A DNA stretch of 64,000 nt from Polyangium fumosum (GTDB lineage Bacteria > Myxococcota_A > Polyangia > Polyangiales > Polyangiaceae): the NCBI RefSeq assembly GCF_005144585.1, contig NZ_SSMQ01000069.1, positions 1-64,000 of the forward strand, written 5' to 3'. The notes beneath the pieces were generated by a model. That model saw nothing but the letters and a program-made list of their open reading frames with translations. It ran no database searches and was not told where the DNA came from. Below, in pieces: positions 25,055-34,837 of the stretch (position 1 is the first letter of the stretch; the number at the start of each line of letters is the position of its first letter). The translations under genes and the position numbers were made by a program.

Positions 25055-27580
25055 ATGTCGCTCTACGAGCTGTCGATCGACGACGCCCACCTTCGCGAGG
25101 CCGAGAGGCTCACTTCGCTCGAGGGGAGAGGCTTTCCGACGCTGGTGACAAGGTGGGAGTCGCGCCTGTTCGATCAGCCTTGGTCCACCACGCTGGTGCT
25201 CGATTACACGATCCCGCTGCCTCCACTTCCAGCCTCGCAGTCGTTCATCGAGGTGCGGATCGCGGCGTATGTGGGCGGCGCGCCGACGAAGTTCCTCTAC
25301 TTCGGCACCGAGATGAACGCGAGCGTGCCCCGCATCGGCCCCGAGATGGAAAACCAGATCGGATGGACGAAGCAGTACCAGGAGTACAGGCTCGACGAAC
25401 ACACCTCGCCCGTCCCGTACCTCAAGCTGATCCAGACGACGCCGCGCATCTACGGCGCAGGCGCGCAGGACTACTACAGCCCCGCGATCAAGGTGGAGCG
25501 GTACGACGGCGCCGCGTCGAGTGATCACCTCGCCGATCTGTTCCCGACGGTGGTGGCGAACCTGCCCTGCGTGAAAGGGCACCTGCTCACGGATCCCTCG
25601 GCCGGGCTCTGGAACGGCGCGCGGTACGTGGGGCAGACGGCGATCGCGATCCTGCGCCAGGGCAAGGTCGTCGGCATCCACAAGCGGATCGGGCGCACGG
25701 ACAAGGACGCGGTGCCGCCCGAGGTGAAGCGGCGCGATCCGAAGCACGACGTACTCAAGGAGTGGGTGTCGATCGATCTCGGATCGAGCACGACAGTCGT
25801 CGCACTGCGCGGCGATCGGAGCGCGCCAGAGCTCGTGCGCATCGGCGCGACGAGCGCGCCCGTGGTGTCGGCCGACTACGAGAACCCGAGCGAGATCTCG
25901 TTCGAGCAGCTCGGGCGGACGCTGAAGGCGTGGCGCGATCGCGTGATCCTGCCAATGACACGCTGGGGCGAGGTGACGATCGGGCACGCAGCACGCACCG
26001 CGCGCAAGCGAGGCGGCGAGGAGTCGATCTCGCTCGGCGCCTCGACGCTGACGCACCTGCCGATGCTGCGCGAGCGCGTGGACCGCAAGGAGAAGATCTC
26101 GCTGCGCGGGCGCGGGGATCCGGAGACGCAAGAGACGCTCAAGAAGCCGGCGCCGCCCATCATCGACGAGGACGGGATCGGCGCACACGATCCCTTCGAT
26201 CCGATCGAGCTCTACGCCTACTACATCGGCCTGCACGTCAACCACAGGACGCGCGGGATCCACACGCGTTACCTCGTGGCGATGCCGTCGGGCTGGAACG
26301 AGGATCGGCGCAAGAGCGCGCTCGTCGCCGTGCGTCGCGGCCTCTTCCGCAGCCTGCCCGCCGGGATGATGGAGTTCCACGACATGGACATGCTGAACGT
26401 GGTGGACGCGGGCCCCGCGGCGATCCCGTTCGCAGCCTTCGCGTTCCGCGCATTCGCCGTGCAGCCGAAGCCCGATCCGGTGCCCTTCGTGGCGATCGAC
26501 GCGGGCGCGAGCGAGACGGGCGTGGTCTTCGGTCTGTTCCGCAACGCCAAACCCGACGAGCAGATGGAGGGCGGCCACGAGCGGATGATCGAGTACCTGG
26601 AGCCGACGAGCATCCCGTGGTTCGGCGGCGAGCGGCTCCTGCACAGGCTCGCCTACCGGATCTACGTCGCCGCCGAGGCGAGCGTGGGCGCGGCACGCGT
26701 GCCCTTCGATCGGCCGAGCGAGGAGACGCCCGTGGGCGCGCTCGAGCACCTGCTCGTCGCGAGCCCGGAAGGACGCGCGAACGCCGAGGTGCTGAAGGAC
26801 GCGATCCGGCCGCTGCTCGAAGGCGGCGACGCGCGTCTGCCGAAGTCGATCAAGCTCGCCACGCTCGACGGTCCGTTCTTCGATCTCCCGCTCGAGGTGG
26901 ATCGGCAAGCCATCGCGGCGGAGATCGACGGCTGGTTCTCGGAGGCGGTGGAGGAGGTGCGCGTGGGCCTGGAGAAGGCGCTCGAGAAGATCGGGCGTGA
27001 TCCGGATCCCTACGACGGCCTGCGCGTGATGCTCGGCGGTCGCATGAGCATGCACCCGGCGCTGCTCGACAAACTCACGGCGACGCTGCCGAAGAACGTG
27101 AAGATCCACCGGTTCATCGAGCCCGATCGCCTGAACCTCGGCGCGCCGACCGTGAAGACGGCATGCGCGCTCGGCGCCCTCGCGATGCGCTTCGAACGCA
27201 TCGGCGCGAGCGTGCGCGCCGAGAAGCGCGACGCCTTCAAGTACCGCGTAGGCCGCAACCGACACGGCCAGCTCGCCGACGTGCTCGATCCGTCGGTCGA
27301 GTACGACGTGTGGCGCGAGGTCGGCGCATGCACGAAGCCAAACGTCGAGGTGCTGTACATGCGCGCCGAGGACGACGGCGAGGTCGCCGCCGACGATCCG
27401 CGCGTGGAGATCGCGATCTGCAAGCTCGGCGCGACAGCCGTCGGGCAGCGCATCTACATGCGCGCGGTAGGTCCGATCCGCGTCGAGGTGAGCGTCGGGC
27501 CGCCCGGCGGCGAACCCGCGGCAGGCGCGCCAGTGTGGTGGATCGATCTGAAGGAAAACCTCGCGCGGCCGAAGGCGTAG
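25055..27580 (+). CDS. Hsp70-like ATPase with a novel 235-residue N-terminal region
   Basis: This 841-residue protein has, from about residue 236, actin/Hsp70-fold phosphate-binding motifs: WVSIDLGSSTTVVALRG (phosphate 1), FVAIDAGASETGVVFGLF (phosphate 2) and the adenosine-type motif VMLGGRMSMHPALLDKL. The usual C-terminal DnaK substrate-binding beta domain is not evident; instead about 120 residues end in a beta-rich block. The first 235 residues (LYELSIDDAHLREAERL ... YSPAIKVERYDG) match no domain I know. They may bind a partner or substrate. No DnaJ or GrpE gene is adjacent. It is probably a specialised chaperone or an assembly ATPase; that is inference. It starts at ATG. Confidence 0.75.
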   Translation: MSLYELSIDDAHLREAERLTSLEGRGFPTLVTRWESRLFDQPWSTTLVLDYTIPLPPLPASQSFIEVRIAAYVGGAPTKFLYFGTEMNASVPRIGPEMENQIGWTKQYQEYRLDEHTSPVPYLKLIQTTPRIYGAGAQDYYSPAIKVERYDGAASSDHLADLFPTVVANLPCVKGHLLTDPSAGLWNGARYVGQTAIAILRQGKVVGIHKRIGRTDKDAVPPEVKRRDPKHDVLKEWVSIDLGSSTTVVALRGDRSAPELVRIGATSAPVVSADYENPSEISFEQLGRTLKAWRDRVILPMTRWGEVTIGHAARTARKRGGEESISLGASTLTHLPMLRERVDRKEKISLRGRGDPETQETLKKPAPPIIDEDGIGAHDPFDPIELYAYYIGLHVNHRTRGIHTRYLVAMPSGWNEDRRKSALVAVRRGLFRSLPAGMMEFHDMDMLNVVDAGPAAIPFAAFAFRAFAVQPKPDPVPFVAIDAGASETGVVFGLFRNAKPDEQMEGGHERMIEYLEPTSIPWFGGERLLHRLAYRIYVAAEASVGAARVPFDRPSEETPVGALEHLLVASPEGRANAEVLKDAIRPLLEGGDARLPKSIKLATLDGPFFDLPLEVDRQAIAAEIDGWFSEAVEEVRVGLEKALEKIGRDPDPYDGLRVMLGGRMSMHPALLDKLTATLPKNVKIHRFIEPDRLNLGAPTVKTACALGALAMRFERIGASVRAEKRDAFKYRVGRNRHGQLADVLDPSVEYDVWREVGACTKPNVEVLYMRAEDDGEVAADDPRVEIAICKLGATAVGQRIYMRAVGPIRVEVSVGPPGGEPAAGAPVWWIDLKENLARPKA

Positions 27581-27593
27581 GCTTCAGGCGCGG

Positions 27594-27930
27594 AGCTGGG
27601 GCTTTGCCCCAGGCCCCAGCAGGGGCTATCCGCCCCTGCACCCGGACCAGCCAGGGGCTGGACCCGGGGTCGATGAACTGCGCGATGCGCAGTTCATCGA
27701 ACAGGCAGGGTCAAGACTGGCGACGACTCTGCCCACCAAGACAGCAGCGCTGACGGTTCGACTGGCGACGTACCCGTCGCCAGCTTGAAACCAACCTCGA
27801 TGGTCTTGCCACCGGCCCGTTGGAAGAACTGCGCTCCGCGCAGTTCTTCCACCCGCGGTCCAGGCCGTGCCTGGTCCGGGGTCGAGGGGGCGGACAGCCC
27901 CCCGCGGGGTCCGGGGCAGCGCCCCGGCGC
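27594..27930 (+). repeat. Dispersed palindromic element, copy C (reference copy)
   Basis: This is a complete copy. The outer left arm is CTGGGGCTTTGCCCCAG, then AGGGGCTATCCGCCCCT. Hairpin 1 is at 27670-27700 (arm TCGATGAACTGCGC, loop GAT). A centre of about 120 bp follows (gtcaagactggcgacg ... cgtcgccagcttgaaa). Hairpin 2 is at 27821-27851 (arm TGGAAGAACTGCGC, loop TCC). The outer right arm ends in CCGGGGCAGCGCCCCGG. Left and right arms are reverse complements in plan, but the centre is asymmetric and gives the element a direction. It fills the gap between two convergent genes. Confidence 0.88.
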
Positions 27931-27942
27931 AACGGACAAACC

Positions 27943-29169
27943 TTACTGGCTGCGGCGCGTGACGTAGAAGAAGTCGCGCGGGGATGGGTCCTTCACGTAG
28001 TCGTGGGCGCGGTAGTCGACGTGCGGCACGAGCGATGAGGCGACGCGGCGTTCTGCGGCGGGCGGGTGTTCGAAGAGCAGGAAGCGCGGATAGGCGTAGT
28101 TCACGTCGAGTTGCGCGGCGTCGCGCGCGCCTGCGGCTTTCATCGCGCGCGCCAGGGATTGCGCCGTCACGGCCTCGCCGAGCGCGTAGAAGAGCGTGCG
28201 CCCTGCGGCGTCGATGCCGATCGCGGACCTGCGGATCACCGTCTCGCCGCTGACCGTCGCGCCCCAGTTCTTGTTGTACTCGGTGAGCTTCGTGTTGAGC
28301 TCGCCGCCTTCGACGAGACATGCGGGCGCTTGCCGGTAGGCCGCCATCTGTGCCTCGGTCGGCGCGAGCTTGGGCCAGGTGCCGATGCGGATTGCGCCGT
28401 CGCGGTAGAGCCCCACGGTGCAAGCGATGTCGCGGGGGGGCAGGAACGTCTTGCCCCCGATCATCATCCCGTACTGCCCGTGCAGCGCCTTGAAGCCGCC
28501 GTTGAAGGCTGCGATGAGGTCCGGGTGCTCCGTGGCCGGGACGAGGCCGGGGCGCTCGGAGAGCGGCACGTTCTGCGAGACGGGCTCGGTCGTGCCTGCG
28601 ACGAGGCGGATGGCGACGCGCGTCAGGTCCATGGCGACGACGGCCACCGCGGCGAAGCCACGTTTCGGATCGGGGTGGACCACGCCCTTGACCATCACGG
28701 GCGGCTCGCCTGCGCGGCTGCCCTCCTGCATCACGAGCCATGTCCCGTCGCCCGTCGCTGCGACGCTCGTGAAGGGCGGCTCGAAGCGTGGCGGGGGGAA
28801 GCTCGGGATCTCGGGCGCGGAGGCGTCGGCGACGTCGGCCTTCGCGGGCACGACCTCGGGTGCGGGTGCGGCTGGCAGGGCGGCTGAGGCCGAGGCTGGC
28901 GTCTCCCAGAACGTCGTGGGGGCCTCGTCGCCGTGGCGCCAGACGTTGACGCGGTCGGCGATGCCGTAGGCCGTGTCCTCGATCCATGCGACCACGGAGG
29001 GGCCGAGCACCGCGCGCACGCCGTCTGCGAGCGCGGGGCCGAAGCCTGGCACGTTGTGGATCGCCCACCACGTCGCGCCCCCCGCGACGAGCGTCACGCC
29101 GAGGCCTATCCCCACACGCCGTCGCCAGCGCCGCGGCTTCTTCTTTTTTTCTGTCTCGGGGGCGGTCAC
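27943..29169 (-). CDS. Membrane-anchored NAGPA-domain (phosphodiester glycosidase-like) protein
   Basis: This 408-residue protein has a basic N terminus (EKKKKPRRWRRR) followed by one transmembrane helix (VGIGLGVTLVAGGATWWAI), an Ala/Pro linker and a periplasmic NAGPA-like domain (about 145-400). Recognisable blocks are VAMDLTRVAIRLVAGTTEP, LIAAFNGGFKALHGQYGMMI (family FNGGF motif), TCxVGLYRDGAIRIG-type strand and LDVNYAYPRFLLFEH. Family members cleave or bind phosphodiester-linked sugars of envelope polymers. GTG at 29169 is used because the basic/hydrophobic N terminus follows; a TTG further upstream is less likely. It lies 61 bp after the zinc-ribbon/Tudor gene. Confidence 0.72.
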   Translation of the reverse strand: MTAPETEKKKKPRRWRRRVGIGLGVTLVAGGATWWAIHNVPGFGPALADGVRAVLGPSVVAWIEDTAYGIADRVNVWRHGDEAPTTFWETPASASAALPAAPAPEVVPAKADVADASAPEIPSFPPPRFEPPFTSVAATGDGTWLVMQEGSRAGEPPVMVKGVVHPDPKRGFAAVAVVAMDLTRVAIRLVAGTTEPVSQNVPLSERPGLVPATEHPDLIAAFNGGFKALHGQYGMMIGGKTFLPPRDIACTVGLYRDGAIRIGTWPKLAPTEAQMAAYRQAPACLVEGGELNTKLTEYNKNWGATVSGETVIRRSAIGIDAAGRTLFYALGEAVTAQSLARAMKAAGARDAAQLDVNYAYPRFLLFEHPPAAERRVASSLVPHVDYRAHDYVKDPSPRDFFYVTRRSQ

Positions 29170-29230
29170 GGGGCCGGGAGGGTAGCCCAGGACGAGCCGA
29201 GGACCCAAGCGGAGGCGTGTGTGTCGCGCT

Positions 29231-29719
29231 TCAGACGACCTGACCGTGGGCCATCGTTTTGGGGCCGTCCTTGAACAGGATCTCGACCTTGCCGCGATCG
29301 ATCACGCGGGCGACGACGCCGTCGCCGAACTTCGGGTGACGGACGAGCTCGCCTGGGCCGAGCGTGAGCGTGACGCGGTAGGGCTTGAAGGCGCCCATCG
29401 GCTGGCCGGCGATCGCGTGCTCCCACTGGACCGTCTGGTCACGCTCGCGTTGCGCGGCGGCGCTCGCGCGACCACCCGAGGTCTTGCGCTCCTCGCCGCC
29501 TTCGCGCTTCGTTGCGCCGGCGGCCTTCGTCTTTGGCGCCAGCGGCGCGAGCTTCTCGCTCTTCGGGCGGCGGTAGAGGTGATGGGAGCCGCACGTCTTG
29601 CACTCGACCTTCTTCACCTCGTCGCCGACCATGGCGATGATGCGGTGAGTCAGGTCGAGCTTGCATTTCGTGCAATAAGAATCGATCTCGCCACCGGTCT
29701 TCGGCTTCTTCGTGATCAC
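29231..29719 (-). CDS. Zinc-ribbon protein with PcrA/UvrD-type Tudor-like C terminus
   Basis: This 162-residue protein has an N-terminal zinc ribbon (SYCTKCKLDLTHRI ... KKVECKTCGSHHLYR, about 14-50) and a Lys/Ala/Thr-rich linker. Its C-terminal module (about 125-160; GELVRHPKFGDGVVARVIDR then VEILFKDGPKTM) closely resembles the Tudor-like domain at the end of PcrA/UvrD helicases, which binds RNA polymerase. A transcription- or repair-linked role is a reasonable inference. Its start overlaps the stop of the preceding gene by 4 nt (ATGA type), so the two are translationally coupled. Confidence 0.75.
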   Translation of the reverse strand: MITKKPKTGGEIDSYCTKCKLDLTHRIIAMVGDEVKKVECKTCGSHHLYRRPKSEKLAPLAPKTKAAGATKREGGEERKTSGGRASAAAQRERDQTVQWEHAIAGQPMGAFKPYRVTLTLGPGELVRHPKFGDGVVARVIDRGKVEILFKDGPKTMAHGQVV

Positions 29720-30276
29720 GTACCCTCGCGTCTTCTGCGCTCGCGCCGCGTCTCTTTTCCTCGATCCTTGACCGTCACCTGCGCGGAGACGCTCGGCTTC
29801 GGCAAGCCCTTCTGCCCCTCCGCTGCTCCTGCCTCGTCCTCCTCTGCCTCGCCTTCATCCCCCTCCTCGGCCGGAGGTTTTTCGGCGGGACGCGCGTCGT
29901 TCGGGACGAAGCGGATCTCCGTCTTGATCTCGAACGAGAGCTTCGTGAGCACCTTCGTCAGCTCGTCGGCGAACTGCGTGTGCTCGAGGACGTCGCGGAT
30001 TTCCTTCGCGACGACGCGGTACAGACCGGTCTTCGTGTCGTCGATCTGATGGTAGAGGTAGTTTAAGACCTCCTTCGGCAGCTTCATGTCCCCCACGAAT
30101 TGCCGAAGGGTGTCGGGGCCTTCACTCAGCTTGCCGACGCCGGTCTCGACGGCGCGCTCGACAGCGCGCTTGAGCAGCTCCGGAATGGCACGGTCGAACG
30201 TGCGCCGCCGCTCCGTCTCCGGCTTCTCCCCCTCGGGCGGCTCTTCACGGCTCGGAAGATCGTCGATGTCGCCCAT
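29716..30276 (-). CDS. Conserved helical protein coupled to the zinc-ribbon/Tudor gene
   Basis: This 186-residue soluble protein has a helical core (about 25-120; FDRAIPELLKRAVERAVETG, TLRQFVGDMKLPKEVLNYLY, TKTGLYRVVAKEIRDVLEHT) followed by a highly acidic segment and a basic C-terminal tail (KDRGKETRRERRRREGT). No catalytic motif is visible. It resembles short phasin-like or polar-helix proteins, but I cannot assign a family. ATG is used; an in-frame GTG four codons upstream is possible. The coupling with the Tudor-domain gene suggests they act together. Confidence 0.65.
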   Translation of the reverse strand: MGDIDDLPSREEPPEGEKPETERRRTFDRAIPELLKRAVERAVETGVGKLSEGPDTLRQFVGDMKLPKEVLNYLYHQIDDTKTGLYRVVAKEIRDVLEHTQFADELTKVLTKLSFEIKTEIRFVPNDARPAEKPPAEEGDEGEAEEDEAGAAEGQKGLPKPSVSAQVTVKDRGKETRRERRRREGT

Positions 30277-30309
30277 CCGCCGGCTCACTAGTCAGGAAGG
30301 GAGCCTTCG

Positions 30310-31044
30310 TCAATCGGACATCGACACGCGGAGCGCCCAAACCTCCGCGACGACCTTTCCTTTTCCGCGCCGGGCGGCAAGCTCCACCGTCAGGGTATCG
30401 TCTTCCAGAGGACAAAACGGACGATCCGGCTGGACGATGGGCCACCGATCCTCGCCGTGATCCGCGGCGATCGACGTGCCTCGGCTCGATCGCACCACGA
30501 CGTCGAGGTCGGCCACGCTCGGCTCGGCGACGGCAAAGATCCGATAACACTCGCCTTTTTTCGCTTCGAGCGGAAACGGCACGGGCGCGCCCCCCTCGGC
30601 GACCTCCCCCTCGACCGGCTCCTTCGTGAGCCGTCGCATCCCGTTTTCCGGGCCACAAAGCATCGTCAGGCGCGTGAGATCCTTCCTTGGATCCCCTTCG
30701 AGCCGAAAGTTGCCGTAACAGCGAATCCAGGGTCCTCCCACACGCACAGGCGAGGCGATGGGATCCTCGTTCCGCGCGGCCAGGCCTGCTTCGGCGGCGC
30801 CGCCGTCGGGATCGGCCGGGGCCTCGCCGAGCATCGAGGGCGGGAGCTTGGGCAAGGGCGGGGTCGGAGGTGGGGCGTCGGGCGCGGAGGCGGCGCCGCC
30901 GGCCTGCTCCCAGGGGCGCGGGCGCTCACGACAGCCGGCGAGGAGGGGGAGGCACGCGAGCGCGGCGAGGGTGAGGAGGAGGCGGCGCGCGCGGGCACGT
31001 CGCGGGTTTGGCCGGCCAAGGTTCTGCGCTAGAGTCTCGGCCCG

Positions 31045-31074
<30 letters not shown>
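30310..31074 (-). CDS. Predicted lipoprotein; start codon uncertain
   Basis: The reading frame encodes a clear lipoprotein signal (RRLLLTLAALACLPLLAGC) followed by a Pro-rich linker and a beta-rich domain with Cys pairs (WIRCYGNFRLEG, LTMLCGPENG, ECYRIFAVAEPS, RPFCPLEDD). No ATG, GTG or TTG lies within about 27 codons before the lipobox region. The nearest in-frame start is a TTG at 31074, which would overlap the first 30 bp of the divergent pepP gene. Either that TTG is used, or a non-canonical start, or the sequence has a local error. The function is unknown. It starts back-to-back with pepP and ends 33 bp before the next gene. Confidence 0.55.
31008..31035 (+). promoter_or_regulatory. Putative promoter with very short leader (pepP-mutY)
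   Basis: TTGGCC (31008-31013), a 16-bp spacer and TAGAGT (31030-31035) end 9 nt before the pepP ATG. The same region encodes the N terminus of the divergent lipoprotein. Confidence 0.4.
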
Positions 31075-32346
<1,272 letters not shown>

Positions 32347-32375
32347 AGCAAACAACGAAGGGCCGCGCGGCGGAC

Positions 32376-33479
32376 GTGGCGGCGCGCGAGGCGACGCTCG
32401 CCGTCGAGCTCAAGGGCTGGTTCCGCAAGAGCGCGCGGGATCTGCCGTGGCGCAGGACGCGGGATCCGTACGCGATCTGGCTGTCCGAGGTGATGCTGCA
32501 GCAGACGCGCGTGGAGACGGTGATCCCGTACTACGAGCGGTTCTTGCAGCGGTTTCCGGACGTGCGAGCGCTCGCGTCCGCCGAGATCGACGAGGTGCTC
32601 TCGCTCTGGAGCGGCCTCGGCTACTACCGGCGCGCGCGGGAGCTGCATCGCTGCGCGCAGGAGGTCGCTTCGATGCACGGCGGCGTGTTCCCCGCGGAGG
32701 CCGCGGAGCTGCGGAAGCTGCGCGGGATCGGTCCGTACACCGCGGGCGCCGTGTCGAGCATCGCGTTCGATAGGCCCGCGGCGCTCGTGGACGGCAACGT
32801 CGCGCGGGTGCTCGCGCGCCTCGAAGCGATCGAGGACGACGTGAAGAGCACGGCGGGCCTGAAGCGGATCTGGAGCGTGGCGGAGCGGCTCGTCCCGCGG
32901 GAGGAGCCCGGCGCGTGGAACCAGGCGCTGATGGAGCTCGGTGCGACGATCTGCACGCCGCAAAACCCGGCATGCCTGATCTGCCCGGTGCGCGACGCGT
33001 GCGCGGCGCGTGCGCAGGGTAGGGAGCGCGAGCTGCCGATCGTGGGGGAGAAACGAGCGTCACCGCGCGTGGCGATGGTCGCGGCCGTGGTGGAACACGA
33101 GGGGCGCTTCTTGTTCGCGCGGCGCAAGGAGGGAGGGCTGTTCGGCGGGTTGTGGGAGCCGCCGATGGTCGAGGCGCAGACGGCCGAAGACGCGAAGCCT
33201 TCCCTCCGCGGCGCGGGCGTCGCGGTGGAGGCGAAGCTCACGGAGGTGGGACGTGTCGAGCACGTGCTCACGCACCGCGAGCTCGACGTGCTCGTGCTTC
33301 GCGCGCGCGCGGACCGACTCTGGCCCCTCGAAGCGCCGACGACGGCGCCGTACGAGCGGCTCGCATGGATGGAGCGAGGCGCCGAGGGCGTGGGCGTCTC
33401 GACGCTGGCGCGCAAGATCCTCGCGGCGGCAAAGCCGGAGAAGAAGGGCGCGACGCGCAAGAAGAAGGCCCGCGCGTAA
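32376..33479 (+). CDS. mutY: A/G-specific adenine DNA glycosylase
   Basis: This 367-residue base-excision repair enzyme removes A opposite 8-oxoG. It has an N-terminal HhH-GPD domain (LPWRRTRDPYAIWLSEVMLQ, the catalytic Glu in QQTRVETV, LRGIGPYTAGAV). It carries a [4Fe-4S] loop with C-x6-C-x2-C-x5-C (in CTPQNPACLICPVRDAC) and a C-terminal NUDIX-like domain (about 225-345) that reads 8-oxoG. It ends in a Lys/Arg tail (KPEKKGATRKKKARA), like the basic tail of nth in this window. GTG at 32376 places 13 residues before the GWF motif, as in known MutY; a TTG at 32343 that overlaps the pepP stop is the alternative. Confidence 0.92.
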   Translation: MAAREATLAVELKGWFRKSARDLPWRRTRDPYAIWLSEVMLQQTRVETVIPYYERFLQRFPDVRALASAEIDEVLSLWSGLGYYRRARELHRCAQEVASMHGGVFPAEAAELRKLRGIGPYTAGAVSSIAFDRPAALVDGNVARVLARLEAIEDDVKSTAGLKRIWSVAERLVPREEPGAWNQALMELGATICTPQNPACLICPVRDACAARAQGRERELPIVGEKRASPRVAMVAAVVEHEGRFLFARRKEGGLFGGLWEPPMVEAQTAEDAKPSLRGAGVAVEAKLTEVGRVEHVLTHRELDVLVLRARADRLWPLEAPTTAPYERLAWMERGAEGVGVSTLARKILAAAKPEKKGATRKKKARA

Positions 33480-33489
33480 CGCCCTTGGC

Positions 33490-34080
33490 TCACTCCGTGG
33501 GGCCTGCGCGCTTGCGCGAGGCGGGTTTGTCCCGTTCGCGCGGATCTTCCATCCTCGTACGATCGTCCTCCGAGAAGTACACGTCCTCGGCCTCGGCGCC
33601 GATCTCCTCGACGAGGAACGGCGTCTCGAGATCCTGGCCCTCGTCCGACAAGATCACGTCGCTCATGTCGCGGCCGCGCGTCGCGCCTTCGAGGAACTCG
33701 GCCCCGAGATCGCCGGCGAGATCGGCTGCCGCGTCGGCATTGTCGGGATCGAACGAGAAGCCCTCGCTCACCTGATCGTTCGGGTGATGTCGAAAAACGC
33801 GATCGCTGTCGTCGAGCGTGTGCACGGGCTCGTCCATCGCGTTGGCCGGGTGCACCTTGCCCGGCAGAGGCGGCGCGGCGAACTCGTCGAGGTCTTCGAG
33901 CACGGGACGCGGAGCCCTCTCGTCGAACGACATCCCCGCGCGCCGCGAGGGGGTGTCGCCGTGGCGGTGTTCGCTGCTGCGTACGCTCGATGCGGGGGGC
34001 GGAGCCTGGGTGGACGGGGCGGCCGCCCGCGCGTGTTTCGCCCCGGATCGGGCCGGCTTGAGGGGTTTATTGCTGCTCAC
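33490..34080 (-). CDS. Acidic, largely disordered protein, unknown function
   Basis: This 196-residue protein has a basic Pro/Ala/Ser-rich N terminus (about 1-45) and then an acidic, low-complexity body with many Asp/Glu (LEDLDEFAAPPLP, FDPDNADAAADLAGD, LVEEIGAEAEDVYF). No hydrophobic segment or domain is recognised. It may be a flexible linker or regulatory protein. The GTG start has GGAG very close upstream. It is convergent with mutY (10 bp between stops) and divergent from the beta-barrel-like gene. Confidence 0.55.
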   Translation of the reverse strand: MSSNKPLKPARSGAKHARAAAPSTQAPPPASSVRSSEHRHGDTPSRRAGMSFDERAPRPVLEDLDEFAAPPLPGKVHPANAMDEPVHTLDDSDRVFRHHPNDQVSEGFSFDPDNADAAADLAGDLGAEFLEGATRGRDMSDVILSDEGQDLETPFLVEEIGAEAEDVYFSEDDRTRMEDPRERDKPASRKRAGPTE

Positions 34081-34162
34081 GCTCCGGCCGAATGCAAGAG
34101 TCGCGCGCGTGATTTGACGTGCGAAGAACGCACGTTACGCGGTAAGACCCAAGGGCCCCTAC

Positions 34163-34837
34163 ATGCGCGAAAAACGCCCGCGCCCCCGACGTTCGACGAC
34201 CCTCGTGACGACGTTCGCGACCGGGTGTGCCCTCGCCTGGGCCGGGACCGCGATCGCCGCCGAAGACGCGCCCGCCGCGCGGGAAGAAGACGGGGCCGAA
34301 GCGAGGCGCGCGCTCTACGAGGCCCTGTCGGCGCCCCCCAAGGGGTACCTGCGTACGCTCGCCGGGCTCTCGTTCGGCGGCGGGCTTCGCTTCAACAACC
34401 CGTATCGGCTGGCCACGCAGCTCGGCGCATCGGCGGAGTCGCCGAGCGCGACGGCGCCGTACACGACGCTCATGGGCGCGCTTGCGTTCGGTCCGCCCGA
34501 CGGCTTGCAGCATGGAGGGATGCTGGGGCTCTCGTTTGCGCTCCGCGGAGTCGGGCAAACCGTGCTCACCCCCGGGTACGTCCTGATGTACCGCGGGTCA
34601 GGCCGGCTGCTCGCGTATGGACGAGCGGGCCCGGAGATCCTGCTCTCGCCGGATCTGAACGTGGGCCTCACGGTCGCGGGGGGCGGCGCGTTCTTCGTGA
34701 CGGGCGGGCTCGGGCTCGTCCTCGACGTGGCGGGCAGCCTGTTCTACGGGGCGAGCACGTGGGAGAAGAAATATCCGGCGTATCCCGTGCTCTCGGCGTC
34801 GCTCGGCCTGATCCTCGACGTGGAGTTCTTGCCATGA
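34163..34837 (+). CDS. Exported beta-rich (outer-membrane-like) protein, first gene of a three-gene operon
   Basis: This 224-residue protein has a signal peptide (TTLVTTFATGCALAWAGTAIA) cleaved near AEDAP. The mature part alternates aromatic/hydrophobic and polar residues with many Gly (LAGLSFGGGLRFNNPYRL, GLTVAGGGAFFVTGGLGLVL, YPVLSASLGLILDVEFLP). This pattern fits a small outer-membrane beta-barrel. The final Phe is not last, which is a mild departure from Omp85-type signals. Its stop overlaps the next start by 4 nt (ATGA), so translation is coupled. Confidence 0.65.
   Translation: MREKRPRPRRSTTLVTTFATGCALAWAGTAIAAEDAPAAREEDGAEARRALYEALSAPPKGYLRTLAGLSFGGGLRFNNPYRLATQLGASAESPSATAPYTTLMGALAFGPPDGLQHGGMLGLSFALRGVGQTVLTPGYVLMYRGSGRLLAYGRAGPEILLSPDLNVGLTVAGGGAFFVTGGLGLVLDVAGSLFYGASTWEKKYPAYPVLSASLGLILDVEFLP

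Noticed and set aside
27694-27939. Short open frames through the palindromic elements
   Set aside because: They arise from the repeat itself (phrases like DELRDAQFIEQ recur in every copy), have no ribosome-binding sites and are broken differently in each copy.
29231-29719. CarD-type regulator
   Set aside because: The C-terminal module matches the PcrA/UvrD Tudor-like tail better; the CarD helical domain is absent.
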